64,000 nt of DNA, from contig CM106585.1 in the NCBI GenBank assembly GCA_048013815.1, forward strand, positions 10,106,001 to 10,170,000. Direction: 5' to 3'. Within the stretch, counting starts at the first letter, position 1. Each line of letters begins with the position of its first letter. Of the stretch, positions 1 to 11,834 are shown piece after piece. The stretch comes from Setoptus koraiensis. Lineage: Eukaryota; Arthropoda. The position numbers and the translations under genes are program-made. The notes beneath the pieces are model-generated. The model did not search any database, had not been told where the DNA came from, and worked only from the letters and a program-made list of their open reading frames with translations.

Positions 1-625
1 TCTTGTAGATGTTTCGCATTTGTTGCACGATAGGGGGATCCTGTTCAATTCGTTTGCGTTCCACTAAGAAGCGCAACTTGACATTTAGGTCGTCCTGATT
101 TTGCGAGAACACCGACAGGGCGGTCTTGTCGTCGGGTATCAGCTGTTGCTCTATCCAACCGCCGCAGGCGAACTGATAAAAGTCGTCGCAGGGATTTGTG
201 TTGAGATCTAAATTGTTCAATATTTGCGCTGCCGATTTTACACAAGCGGGCGTCAAACATACGTCCTCGTGCTGATTTGAGGCCACCAGCCAGGGCGACA
301 GCTCGTTGTTGCCGGCGTCGCTAGCGCCACCTCTGCTAGAATCGTGGCGCCCGTACGAGGCCTCCAAGAAGTCACTAGATTCCGAGTTCATGTCCTGAGA
401 TACGCCGGCCAATGCCGATCTAGTGCCGTTGTTGTTGCTTAGCCAGGCCTGGTGGTGACCCCTGGCGGTCAGGTAACCGTGCCGGTTGTTGTGTCGTTGA
501 CTAGCCGACGCTGGACCATGCTGCGACGCAGAACAGGTGATCAGAACAATGACGGATATGAGAGCTATGCAAATGAATATTGTCATGGCCACTATGGCGC
601 ACAGTGACTTTTCCATGTGCGTCAT
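1..625 (-). CDS. M13 metallopeptidase (neprilysin/ECE-like), N-terminal part; runs off left edge
   Basis: The minus strand is open from ATG at 625-623 to base 1 (208 codons). It reads as a type II membrane protein: a short basic cytoplasmic start, a hydrophobic anchor at about residues 9-31, then a low-complexity linker rich in Asn, Ser and Gly. From about residue 123 it matches the start of the M13 ectodomain, with Cys123 in VCLTPACVKSAAQILNNLDL and CDDFYQFACGGW at about 146-157, the family's hallmark N-terminal block. Members are zinc ectoenzymes that trim small extracellular peptides. The HExxH zinc site lies outside the window, so catalysis cannot be judged. An in-frame stop lies 17 codons upstream of the ATG. 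A 5' exon spliced in near 670 is possible, because alternative M13 cytoplasmic tails are common. The family call is firm, the exact start less so. Confidence 0.9.
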   Translation of the reverse strand, partial: MTHMEKSLCAIVAMTIFICIALISVIVLITCSASQHGPASASQRHNNRHGYLTARGHHQAWLSNNNGTRSALAGVSQDMNSESSDFLEASYGRHDSSRGGASDAGNNELSPWLVASNQHEDVCLTPACVKSAAQILNNLDLNTNPCDDFYQFACGGWIEQQLIPDDKTALSVFSQNQDDLNVKLRFLVERKRIEQDPPIVQQMRNIYK

Positions 626-679
626 CTTTGCCCACAAGCTAGGCTTCTGTTTGCTGTCGCTGGCACTGCGTCGTGATCA

Positions 680-815
680 ATTATTGCGTGATTCGTTGCG
701 TGATTTATGGCGTGATTTGTTGCGCGGTTTGTTGCGCGGTTTGTTGCGCGGTTTGTTGCGCGGTTTGTTGCGCGGTTTGTTGCGTGATTGGTTGCGTGAT
801 TGGTTGCGCAACGGT
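680..815. repeat. 12-bp minisatellite (TTGTTGCGCGGT units)
   Basis: About ten head-to-tail 12-bp units. The inner ones are near-identical TTGTTGCGCGGT, and the outer ones drift to TGCGTGATTGGT. All reading frames stay open through the repeat, so the ORFs across it are artefacts. It lies just upstream of the M13 peptidase coding start. Confidence 0.85.
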
Positions 816-1014
816 TCAGGTTGAGGTGATGTTCATGGGTGATGGTAGACAAACAATGGGTAACAATGGGATGGGACAGACATGTTAGTAATCGATTAGT
901 CACCTGTGCTCAGATTCAAGTTACTTTTTACACAAGATTGTTTGGCGCCCATCAATGCCTTTTATAAACAGCTTAAACAGCAAATGGCGCCCGATGCGGC
1001 CGCGCGATCGAGCG

Positions 1015-1091
1015 ATTAATTAATTAATTGATGGCTCAATTAATTAATTAATCACTTAACTAATTAATCAATTAATTGATTAATTAATTTG
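1015..1091. repeat. AT-rich TTAAT/ATTAA palindromic tract
   Basis: Dense runs of ATTAATTAATTAA with interspersed TTGAT. The tract is self-complementary over most of its length, so it can form a cruciform. ATTA is also the core site of homeodomain proteins, but no binding can be claimed. Confidence 0.7.
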
Positions 1092-1097
1092 ACTTTA

Positions 1098-2000
1098 TCA
1101 AGTTAAAATTGTGCCCAACCTAGTGTTTGTGTGGTGCCGTTGTTGTTGCTGTTGTTGTTGTTGTTGAGTATGCTGATGATGATGATGATGCAATAGTGAT
1201 GCCGGCCTGTCTGGGTCAGTGTCGTGCAACAAACAAAAGGGCCGCTTGCTAGTGATCTGATTAGTGTATGCTGTGCTGTTGGCTTGCAGTTGACAATTGT
1301 TGTTGTTCACCTGTGCTGATTGGTGCTGGCAACAATGCTGGCGACTATTGCCTATGTTGTGACTATTTAACACATTACGTAATATGAGTTGTGCACTGTT
1401 GTCGCAACACGACAATTTGTCTGGCCCGGTGAGCAGCGCCGACCCTGTGCCGCCGGCCCCACGACCGCCACTGCCAATGACACTCGATTGGGCGCTCGGT
1501 GAGCCGGCGCCGATTGAACAGACACAATGGCAACTACACTTGTCACTGTTGTTGTCGTTGTTGTCGTTGTTGTCGTTGCTGTCGCTGTTGTCGTTGTTGT
1601 CGTTGTTGTCGTTGTTGTCGTTGTTGTTGTTGTCGTTGTTGTCGTTGTTGCTGTAGTTGTTGGTGCCGCCGGACAGGTCGCAGTTAATTAATAGTTGCTC
1701 ATTAGACGAGTTCGCTTCGGTTTGTTGCTTCAATGTGAGCGCCGCATTTATCGCGCTGTCATAATGATCGACGCAATCATTAGCGCCACCGTTTGCCCGC
1801 ACCGGCACCAATAACAATCTGGGCTGTTTTATCAAGCTTGAGCTCGCAATTATTGAATGAGCAAATTCATCTTGGTCGCACTGCCGCTCGCCGGCCACTT
1901 TCATTGGACACTTGAATGAGCTCAAATTTGTTGTTGCTGTTGCTGTTGCCGTTCTTTTAATGGCAGCTTGTTGCATCATGTTTGCATGCACTTTCATCAT
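1098..2000 (-). CDS. 300-codon low-complexity open frame, uncertain
   Basis: A 300-residue frame starts MMKVHANMMQQ. It contains a long Asn/Asp run in the middle (about residues 115-150), a Cys-rich CSCHCVC patch just after it, and poly-His then poly-Gln near the C-terminus. The runs come from GTT/GTC and GTT/GCT microsatellites (about 1545-1660 and 1140-1170), which keep frames open by chance. I see no domain, signal peptide or membrane segment. It could be a disordered regulatory protein, an exon of a larger gene, or chance. It lies behind the M13 peptidase on the same strand and might belong to that gene's 5' region. Confidence 0.25.
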   Translation of the reverse strand: MMKVHANMMQQAAIKRTATATATTNLSSFKCPMKVAGERQCDQDEFAHSIIASSSLIKQPRLLLVPVRANGGANDCVDHYDSAINAALTLKQQTEANSSNEQLLINCDLSGGTNNYSNNDNNDNNNNDNNDNNDNNDNSDSNDNNDNNDNNSDKCSCHCVCSIGAGSPSAQSSVIGSGGRGAGGTGSALLTGPDKLSCCDNSAQLILRNVLNSHNIGNSRQHCCQHQSAQVNNNNCQLQANSTAYTNQITSKRPFCLLHDTDPDRPASLLHHHHHQHTQQQQQQQQQRHHTNTRLGTILT

Positions 2001-2413
2001 GATGATGATGTTTTGCTAATGCCAACGCTTTGCTTCCTTGTTTGTTTGTGTGTCTCGTCTAGTCGATTCTATTGGTTGTATTCAACAGTTCATTAGTTCG
2101 CTAATTTTTAATTATATAATTATAGTTTGTTGGCGACACACAAAGTCGCACACTTCACTTGTTGTCGGCGTTGAGCTTGCGGTCGCTGTTGTGGTTGTTG
2201 TCGCTGATGGCCGACGCCGCAGACTTTGCAAAACTTTTGTAAACACTTTGCAATGTTGAACTTATTTGCTGTTCACACTGGCTCACTGACCCAATTTTCA
2301 GTTTGCATTTTGAGCGGCTAGCGATGCAAAATCGGCCCCTAGTGGCCAAACAATGATAAACAACGGCCAATGCAAACTGATCGAACGGCGTCGAAACTGA
2401 TTGAACGGCGTCA

Positions 2414-2455
2414 TTAATTTACAAATGCGCTCAACTGGCCGCATTTGTAAATTAA
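2414..2455. repeat. Perfect 16-bp inverted repeat
   Basis: TTAATTTACAAATGCG at 2414-2429 is exactly reverse-complemented at 2440-2455, with a 10-nt loop. It lies in gene-free DNA. No flanking target duplication is evident. Confidence 0.85.
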
Positions 2456-5400
2456 TACATAAATGCGCTTGCACTAAATGTTTGTGACTGTTTATTTGGG
2501 GGCGACATGTTGTGTGCCGAGTGCCACTGACCGCTACACTCTAGTCTGTGGCCGACGCCGCTACGTGAACTTCAACGCTTCAATGCTTCAATGCTTCAAT
2601 ACTTCGATGCTTCGATACTTCAACAATACTTTGCATAGGTGTACACGCAACAACTGCGAGTGACGCTCAAACTCACACTTGTTGTCGTTGACTCTGTTGA
2701 AACAATGCTCGCTCTGTCGAGCGACCGGACATGCGAGATTAGCTAGTTGTTGACGCTGGCAGCTCTGTTATCAGCCAGTGGACGGTGTTGTAGCGCAGCT
2801 AACGGCAACAGGTGAGCTATTGGCCGGCCACGATCGGACAAGCACACAATCAGCGTGTCGTTGTTCATAGTGGGTCGATTATTAGCATATTGGTAGGCGG
2901 TGGCTGCTGCCAACTCTCTATCCATTGACAATCTGGCCAGCGATGGTCTAGCCAGCGATGGTGTAGCCAGTGACGAGACGGCAGCAGCATCGACTCTCAC
3001 CAGCCCATGCTCGATTACAACGGTGTGACCGCTGCTAAAAAACTCTCTCGCTCCGCTGATTTCGACTCACCTGTCATTATTTAGCCCAGTCTTGAGATTG
3101 TTTGTGTCGACGCAAACGGCGTCTGGTTGCTGTTGTTGTTGTTTTGCGTCAGTTGTGTCAGTCATTGTCGCTGGTTGCGCTGGCTTCTCACTGCCAGTGA
3201 AAGGGTGACCAGTGGGCAAATCCAATGGAAAGTAAACGATGATGATGATGATGACAGTGAAATCAGTGCAAAAATAGAGCAGACAATGTTTGTTTTTCTT
3301 TCAGTTGTTTGCTTGCTAAATTAGTACTAATAATAGATTTAAATAATAATAGCTCGAATAGTTGCGTCATTTGTTTGTATTTGGTTTGGTTGTGTGTGTG
3401 TTGCGTAAAGTGTTTGTTGTGGGCGACAGTCGACAGTTGTCAATTGTCAATTGCTGAATCTGACTGGCGTCGTGTAACCCAACTGCAAGCTGTCAGCCAG
3501 CAGCTCACTAGGTCGACTGGCTGTGGTTGGGCCAATCTCAATTAATATCGCTCAATTGATATCGCTCAATTGATATCGCTCATCCACATTGATCCACAAT
3601 TAGCAATAATAGCGAGCCTTTCTATTATTCGTCTTGCGGCTCGTCGAGTCAACCGAATCAAGTTAATCGTGTCACTCGCTGGCTTGCTGAAAACAAACAC
3701 TGCACCTGCTCATCATTTGATCATTTGCTATAATATACTTGACATAATAACATAATAATGTTGTTAACATCGCAAACAATGCTCGCTGCCGGATATCACC
3801 GCGCATTAGGCCCGGCTAACAATCAAAACTGACTGTTTGATGCGACGCTCAAATGCGCTTGTCAGATATTCCCAGCGGCGCAATATTTCACTCTTTGCTG
3901 GTCTCTCGATTCGTGTCGATTCGTGTCACTTTTGACTTGCGAGCAATATTTGCAGCGATATTTGCGGCGATATTTGTGAACAAATGTAACATTAACTGGC
4001 TGCCGATTTGCAGCAAGCGTCCGTGATATTTTTTATCCCGCTGTCATGTTCAGCAGGCCGGAAATGTACTTTTAGTTTATGCGTCAGTGGCGGCTCCACG
4101 ATGATCCCAACACGACTACATCAATTATCGTCTTGAGCACAACTCACTTTGGACAGTGTTAAAAAATTGAATTTTGTTCATTGCAGTCATGTTCAATGTT
4201 GTCGTGTAGTGTTTCCACTGGCACTCGTTGCACTCGTTAGCTGGCGGCAGGCTGACAAAAATGAGCCAAGACCCAACTGCGTTTTATACGCTGATGTTTC
4301 ATAAAGTTTTATGAGTTTCCTTTTGCTGCTTGCAAAAACAAAACGTCCAATGCTCAACGATGCTCATGATACGAGCGCACGTTTAACGCAATTTCTCATC
4401 TCTGCAAAATTGTTGCAAAATTGTTGCAAAATTGGCTGCGCGAGATCGCTGGTGTCTGCAATGTGGCGCGCGCACTAATTTTGCTGTTGGTGTCGGTTTG
4501 AGGATATTCCAAAACGATGGCTGCTAGCTGCCAATTGTGCATACTTACAATTGTGTGTCAGCTCAGTCAGCCAACGAAAGAAATGGGCCAACGAATGAAT
4601 ATATGGAAAATTACGATTTGAATATATATAAATATATATTCAAGTCGAGCACCTGGTTAAGTTGGCTCATTAGCGCAGCTCGACAATCGTCGACAACGAA
4701 ACGCATCAGCACGCCTAAAGTGATTAACTAATCTCTCTAATGAGGTTTACATAAGTGGGCTAGGAGGAATCAGGTGACAACATGCGTTGACACGACAGAC
4801 ATCCATTGAGACATATTCAATAATATGTCTCACTTGGCAAGCTGCTAAATTTGCTACATTTGCTAATTGTATGTGTAAATGTCGCCAAATTGCGAGCTGT
4901 TTTGTCAGTGATATTTGCCTATTTGAGCGAAATGAGTTGTCAGAATCTTATGAGTGATACATAGGCGACACTATATAAAAACATAACGTTACATAACTAA
5001 GTATCACTAAGTATGTCAACGGTCTCGCCGCGCAATTGACTGCTACTGACTGTTGTCTGGTGGTGGCAAACATTTTCAGCAGCGATTGATATTGGTGCTG
5101 AAAAGAGGATACATGAGTGACTGAGTGATCACTTTGTTTGTCGTGGCACTTGCACTCAATCGTCTATCGAGTGCCATCTTATTGGCTGTGGCCGCTATCT
5201 TGGTAGCCATTAGCCGTGGCTGGCTGATTATGCAGTGTGACACAAAAACAAAAAATGCAACCATCAGCTAATAATGTCAGATAATGTGGTTGTCGTTGTT
5301 GTTGTTGTTGTTTCTTGTTGTTGTTTGTTGTTGTTGTCGCGCTAAACCGTGCCGGCGGGGGTCAACGACCAGCCGAGCGGCACTGCCGACTAATTATGGG

Positions 5401-6075
5401 GCCGGGCTGAGGCCTGCTCGCCATCGCTAATATGCAATTTTTACTTCATGGGCACTGTGTGTCTCAATACATTATTATTTTTATTGCTCATCATTGATTG
5501 ATGAGATTAGGGCTTGTTGGCCAGACGCCAGCTTCGTCAGCGACGACGCCGTCAGTGTGTCTCGAGCGAGCCAGTGGCTGGCGAGTGGCTAGGCGAATGC
5601 GTTGGCGAGAGATTTTGAGTTTCTGAGAAGTTGTGTTGACGCACAGTTTATCGTGATACCATCGCGATGGATGACAGCACAGTCAGTGCCGAGTTGCTGC
5701 AGTGGAGATGCTAATCATTTCGAAGCGATTTGAGCGTATAAATAATAGAGTGGCAATAATAGAGTGACTCTTTCGAACTCTTTCTGTTCACGGTGCGTTT
5801 TTTATGTCTTTCTCTCTACTGTGCGCCAATTTCACTTGTTGCCCTGTCGCCTGTTGTCGCCTCGTTGCTATTATTATGTAACTTGTCAATAAAAAAAAAG
5901 TTGCCTCTCGTCGGCCCATTGGCCAGCGGAGAAGTTGGCCGATGCGGAGTTGGCCAATTCGGCGCCGGCCAATGAGCTGGCCGAATAATCAACGACGACT
6001 CACCTGAAATTATCTGTTTATCTTGTCGTGTTTTGTTTTGTTTTGTTTGCTTCTTTTGAGTTGTTTGTTGTCTTG

Positions 6076-6077
<2 letters not shown>

Positions 6078-6112
<35 letters not shown>
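6078..6112. repeat. (TG)n microsatellite
   Basis: About 17 uninterrupted TG dinucleotides in non-coding DNA. Confidence 0.9.
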
Positions 6113-6114
<2 letters not shown>

Positions 6115-6536
6115 AGCGAGCGACTTGAGTGTGTGTCTATGTGATTGATATTATTATTATTAATGGTTGTTGTTGTTGATCCGAGCCGAGCTGTCACTCG
6201 AGTCACTGTGATCTGTCTACGGGCACCTCATGCCAACTTATATGCCGACACTTTATAAGATATCGCGTCGCATCCAGCCCGAGCTGTCATGTGGCCTCTA
6301 TTTAGCTAGCTAACTCGACACATTGCCTGCACTGGCCTGCATTCTAAGTAGCTGATGATGCTGTGGTTTTGTGTGACTTTTGAAGGGTGGCAACAAGTAG
6401 TAACATTTCCATTATCTCTTCTTGTTCTTCTCTCCACTCGGCAAGCCACAATCGGCAAGCCACAATCGGCAAGCCACAATTGACAAGCCACAGTTGACAA
6501 GCCAGAGTTTGGCGAGCTTTTGTTGTTGCACTGTCG

Positions 6537-6596
6537 GTATGTCGGTATGTTGGTGTGTCGGTGTGTCGGTGTGTCGGTGTGTCGGTGTGCTTGTGG
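6537..6596. repeat. 8-bp minisatellite (GTGTCGGT)
   Basis: About seven head-to-tail copies of an 8-bp unit, GTGTCGGT or the variant ATGTCGGT. It directly follows a run of 12-bp CGGCAAGCCACAAT-like repeats at about 6437-6505. Confidence 0.8.
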
Positions 6597-7020
6597 GTCG
6601 GCTGTTCCAGACCATTGACTAAACTAGACTTTGGCGAAGAAAAACGAGCCAGCGAGCGACAGAGATCTTCAGCTAATGACAATTCAGCTACCTCACAATA
6701 ATAGTGTACAATTGGCAATAGCAATAGATAGCTAACAACATACGAGATGCACGGTTGTAGTGTGACATTGCCGGTACGTGGTAGTGGCGTCGACCGGCAA
6801 CAACAACAACAACAAGTGCAAGTTGTTGTTGTTGTTGTTGTTGTTGTCAAAATTGCACACACCAAGCTAAAGCGAAACAGATAATTCGTGCCTCCTCGTA
6901 TGTCGTGCAAACAACAACAACTCTCGCCCGCTTGCTAGCTTGGCGGCCTGTTCATGTCAACTTGTGTAACTCTATCCGATTCAGTGATTCCGATTCAATT
7001 TGTTCTAGCCAAGTTCCTAT

Positions 7021-7058
<38 letters not shown>
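7021..7058. repeat. (TC)n microsatellite
   Basis: A pure run of about 18 TC dinucleotides. Confidence 0.9.
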
Positions 7059-7059
<1 letters not shown>

Positions 7060-10000
7060 CACTACTTATACCAGCGCTCCACTAGCCAAGCTAAAGTTAG
7101 CTAGATCATTCCTTTGAGCTGCTTACAGAGAAATTATCTCGCTCATTTCATTCTCATACACACACTACAATTAGCACAAACACCTGTATATTACTCTCGT
7201 TTAAGATCTAAATGGTTAGCTACTGGAGTTGTTAGTTAGTTGAGTTTGATAGCTCGCATAGGAAGAAAGTACAAACGGCAGCAAGTGGCCATTAATTGGC
7301 AACAATGGCGACACTGAATTCACAATTGTAGCTGTAAGATGGAAATTCATGCTTGATTAATTGGTGCTCCCATAAGCCACATATCGCCGCTACTCAAGCT
7401 GCAAGAGCTTATCTACAGGAGCTTGTCATATGTGGACAAGCTTCAATTGGCACAAGCACATATGTGGCACTACTAACGTATTCATGTGTGGATATTCTTA
7501 AGCCACATAAATCACGTACTGTGGATACTTTTGAAGGTCTTACGCAAGCCTGTGTCAGTTAGCTCTACTGTATAGTGTGATAGGAAATTTGTGATTGGCA
7601 CGCTTGTGTCACTTGCACTTGACGTGACATTCGACCGAACTCATCGTGCCATGACAGGTGAATCTGTCGTCGGATTCATTTAGCCATAAAACAGCTGACC
7701 CTGACAATGGCGGCCAGCGGGTCATCGCGAAATATTGAACTTTGTGCGACCTTGTCAAAACAACAGCGACAATAACCATGGGGGAAAGAATGATCGCCAG
7801 AAATGGGATCTTGTGCTCAAAGTTACACTTAGGTGTCTTATAAATAGAGTCAATATGCAAATTAGTTCACTCATCGCCAACACCGGTGATTGGCTGACAG
7901 TGGAGGCATGTGGCAACCAGAGGTGTGCAAACAAGGATAATTTGATTAATAAATAGTCTTGCAAGACACAACTGTGCTTCCTGATTTCGGCCAAGCTATT
8001 CTGTTGTTTGTATTGTCTGTTGTTATTATTATTCGTATGCAGCAAGCCACCAAATGAAAGGCATAGCATACAGTGCCTCTGTATGTACATGTAAATATAG
8101 CAGTAGGTTGTCAATTGTGTATATACATGATCTAATTATAAAAATACAATTGTTGACTCAAATTCGTGCACTCTAAACCAATATCCACTACGGAGCAATG
8201 GTGGCAAGATCGACAAACAGTTTGCTAGTTGACAGCTTGCAAAGTCAAGGACCAAGCAAGCGGTGAAAGCCTTGGCTCTCTATACCTTAGAGTTTTGTTT
8301 TCCGTTTCTCTCTCGTTCAAGATGTGAATATTCTCAAGTTTTCAAGCGTAATTGGAGCGTTGCAATCAGCAACAACAGCGACTGCTATCATTAATCTGTT
8401 CAAACATGTTGTCAATACATACACGGTAATGTGTTGCTATTGTCCTGACAATTACCGTTTATCGACACTAAATATCGTGGCATATTTCCATTAATAAATA
8501 TGACTTTACAACGTGCTCAAACAATATCTAATACACGGAATGCAGTTTTCGTGGCACACGGAGACTTTTAAGATCTGATGAAGCCTTAAATACCAACATA
8601 AGCTACTAACGGCAATAACAATAATTTGCCACAAAAATAACAGTTGTGTCTAATATAATAATAATGATAAATACACGTTATTCACGTCAATGATGAAGAG
8701 AACAATGGAAACGTGTCTCAACTGTGCTACTTGTCGGAAGTCCGCCAAAGTTTATCTAGTCTATAACTAATAGAGGGCAGATAAGGTTCCAATAGAATTG
8801 CCAGGATTTCTTCTCAATTTGTCATTGAACGAATATTTTTAGATCAGGTCTCTAGATCTTGTGGATCCTTGTTTTCATCACTAGATCTAAATTGCATTTC
8901 CGGAAGTGCCATAGAAGACTTCAATGCGATGATACAAGCTCAACAATCGTTGTAATGTGTAAAATTGTTGGGCAAACATGTGGTTAAAGTTGGCCGATCA
9001 AGCGAGCAATTCGTTGATTGCAATGTCTTTGAAATAATTTTAGAGATACAGGTATTACGTTATTAGCGGGTACTATTGATGAAAGTGATCAGTCCAGTCA
9101 ACTTTCGTTCGGAGGTGTTTATATTTGATTGGCAGTGATCTCTCAGTGAATGATCGCAATTCGTCGACCGATGTCAACACAAAGACAAGCTTGCCACAAG
9201 ATCCATTGAATCCATTTTGTTGAATTGACTGTCAAGTTTGACGATGACAAACGACTAGCAAGATTTCATTCATTACTAAGCAGTTGATAGGTGCTGATGC
9301 GGTTTACTAGGCTAACGCATGCACAATACACATTCTCGCACTCATGATTCAGCAGCGCCCCTACATGTCGAAGAATAAATCACTATTGTCAGACTCTTGA
9401 AACTGACCACGCCACTGCCGAAGCCTATCGTGTTTCGTATAAACATTTTCACATTGTTATTTTGTAATTGTGATAGTTTATATTTATGATGGGAAAAACA
9501 AAACTTCACTTTCACTATTGTTGTCATCGTTACTACTATTATTATTAATATTGATGACAATAATTAAATGCATATGGGATGGTAATAATTAATTGTGCCA
9601 TCTCGTTCTGTTGAGCCAATATATTCATATTGACTTTACAAGATTATTACTTTACGTATCCCAACTGAAATCCACAGTCGTCGTCTAATTATCACATTAT
9701 TGTTTTGTGTATTTTTTCTTCATCACGAATACAAACGGAATGTTATCACCACACTACATCATTGTAATACTCTAGCTAATTGTTCATCGTCTCGACCCGT
9801 CAGAAACGCTGGATGTCTCATAGAGAGTAAGTTATCTTACGCGAATCACCCATTAAGAGACCCTATTGATATCAGTGATTGACATCATTATTTTCACTAT
9901 AATTGCTATTTCAATTCACTTTTTTACTCTCTTTATCTTTCTCTGTTCCTATCAAACAAAGCGATAACGATCAAACGAAACTTGGATGTGTCATAACTGT

Positions 10001-10155
10001 GACCTTGTGTCATATTAATTTATACTCAAGTCATTATCAAACAGCTAGTCACCATCGATTACTGCAGAGGATTTAATAACATAGATATTGTTACGACGAT
10101 AAACTATTGATAATAATATTTAATTGGATTATTTATTGAGAAATAACAGTGTAAA

Positions 10156-10635
10156 ATGGCCAACCTTGTAAAGGAAATCCTGGAGCGTAATTCACTGGCA
10201 GTATTGTTCGTTGCAAATTTCACAACAATACACCTCGTTTTGATATTTCTTAATATTCCTTTTGGTGGGGCATCCACATACGTGTCCTACAATGTGATAT
10301 TCATGCTAACATTATTATGGGCTATGCACGCAAAGCAGAGTGTTGAAGCGGTTTCTGTGGCCGCCATACTCAATGTAATTCTTTTGGTATTGGATATTAT
10401 GCTCTACTCAAGCGAATTCACTTCTGGCGTTTTTGGAAAAATAATATTCTTCATAAATCTATTATTTGTGAGGCCCGCGACCATCATATTGTTGTTGAAG
10501 AATTATAGCGCTAGATCAGGTCAGGTGGATGTCACTTCAGGCATATTGAACTTTAACATCGATACTCCTGCCGGTACTTCATCTAGAGGTTATCAAGATA
10601 TTGAGGCAAATACCAATACTGCTGGAAATGCATAA
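10156..10635 (+). CDS. AGTRAP-like four-helix membrane protein
   Basis: A 159-residue single-exon protein. The first about 115 residues form four hydrophobic helices. The rest is a hydrophilic cytoplasmic-type tail carrying GYQDIEANT. Length, helix spacing, the short AKQSVEAVSVAAILN loop (compare RDSVDAIGMFLGG in vertebrates) and the late YQxI tail match type-1 angiotensin II receptor-associated protein. In mammals AGTRAP binds the AT1 receptor tail and promotes its internalisation. Invertebrates generally lack that receptor, so the role here is unknown and a more general trafficking function is likely. The start ATG is preceded by a favourable AAA context. No intron is needed. Confidence 0.75.
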   Translation: MANLVKEILERNSLAVLFVANFTTIHLVLIFLNIPFGGASTYVSYNVIFMLTLLWAMHAKQSVEAVSVAAILNVILLVLDIMLYSSEFTSGVFGKIIFFINLLFVRPATIILLLKNYSARSGQVDVTSGILNFNIDTPAGTSSRGYQDIEANTNTAGNA

Positions 10636-10829
10636 TGGACTGGAAGATCATGTCACCATTCAATCTGTCGCGAGTTTGAATTACAACTAGTTTTTGCAAA
10701 TCGCCAACATAATCCCCAAAAATCGTCTTTGATTTAATATCGATGCAAGAGATGTATTCTATTAGATAAAGATCGCTCGAATAGATTGGAGGAGGCAACG
10801 ACAAGAATGGTAAACTAGCCTTACTTATG

Positions 10830-11519
10830 TCACCTCCTCTTCTTTTTTAATTCTTCCCTGTTGATGGCCACGCCGAAGTCCTCAGTGCTAGTAGCACCAA
10901 TAGATCGCTTTGTTGGGATCTGCTGTTCAAGATTACGCACTTTGCAGCCATGCTTTTCCAGAAAATGGTTGAGATTTTTCTCTTTTAGAGTATCGCAGTT
11001 TGTGTTGGGTTTTCCATCGATGAAGGTGGTGTGTACCATTTGGTAGAGATCGCTCAGATATATTAGAAGAGCCTTGAATATAACACTCATCCTAGATAGC
11101 ACCGAACTCAATGTGATATAATGAAAGATAAGATGACCGACCTTGATATGAGCCTGCATAATCATAAATGCGTACATTGTATGCTCTATTATAAGGTCAC
11201 TCAGTTTGGCCATGTCCAAAAGTAGTAGCAAAATCGTTTTGGCCGTATTTGCTGAGATCTTGACTGATTTCGCTCCTTTTAGTTCTAGTCGTTTCAAATA
11301 AGTTTCCATAAGTGGAAGATAATTGCCGGTGTTGAATTTTCTATTCAAAGATACCACTCTTTTAATTTTTGCTGTCGTCTTGCAATTTCTAAATCTCACT
11401 AAATATCTGCGGTAGGCTCCTTTTAACAAGTGCAATTCTCTAGTGTAGCTGGAGTCATCGCCGAGCAATAATCTAATTTGTTTCATCATGTACTTGAGGT
11501 CGTCATAATTGGCAGCCAT
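10830..11519 (-). CDS. NEPRO-domain (DUF4477) nucleolar protein
   Basis: I chose the ATG at 11519-11517 (MAANYDDL), giving 229 residues. The frame is open upstream to another Met at 11657, but that leader has no resemblance to the family. The core, a helical block with YLPLMETYLKRLELKG, then AKTILLLLLDMAKLSDLI and LSRMSVIFKALLIYLSDLYQ, follows the order and spacing of the N-terminal domain of vertebrate NEPRO (nucleolus and neural progenitor protein). A basic tail ending ELKKKRR fits nucleolar targeting. Vertebrate NEPRO is much longer, so this is a short form or an upstream exon is missing: a pyrimidine-rich CCTTTAG at about 11565 could be an acceptor. It is transcribed in the same direction as GMP reductase, about 315 bp downstream of it. 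Confidence 0.6.
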   Translation of the reverse strand: MAANYDDLKYMMKQIRLLLGDDSSYTRELHLLKGAYRRYLVRFRNCKTTAKIKRVVSLNRKFNTGNYLPLMETYLKRLELKGAKSVKISANTAKTILLLLLDMAKLSDLIIEHTMYAFMIMQAHIKVGHLIFHYITLSSVLSRMSVIFKALLIYLSDLYQMVHTTFIDGKPNTNCDTLKEKNLNHFLEKHGCKVRNLEQQIPTKRSIGATSTEDFGVAINREELKKKRR

Positions 11520-11834
11520 CGTAATGGAGGCGATCTGATGGAAATGAGTCGAATACCAACAACAACTAAAGGTGAGGCACGTGCCACATGGTATAAAAAT
11601 CTTTGGAAGGCTCCATGAACTGTGCGTGATGCACACTCCAGAAGTGGGCGTTTGCAAGCGGTGCAGGGAGGGGGATCTCCCTCCTTCAGGGAGAGAGTCG
11701 AAACTTCATCAAATGAGAGACAGCAACTGTGTTTTTGTTCAATGTAGTTGGGTTTGTTTATTTATATACATAGTGAACTGAAAGAAAATGCATTAATGGT
11801 AATTGTAACAATGATAATAATAAAAACATTGGCC

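Larger units (their letters stand above)
2001..10155. other. 8 kb with no supported gene
   Basis: Only short, compositionally trivial ORFs occur on either strand. The region carries microsatellites and minisatellites (listed separately where long), a perfect hairpin at 2414-2455 and a 15-bp triplicate near 3544-3580. No tRNA, no conserved protein segment and no transposon end were recognised. It may hold the promoter, 5' UTR and introns of the M13 peptidase. Confidence 0.6.

Noticed and set aside
680-815. Regular short repeats, CRISPR-like at first sight
   Set aside because: Units are contiguous 12-mers with no spacers, and the genome is animal; it is a minisatellite.
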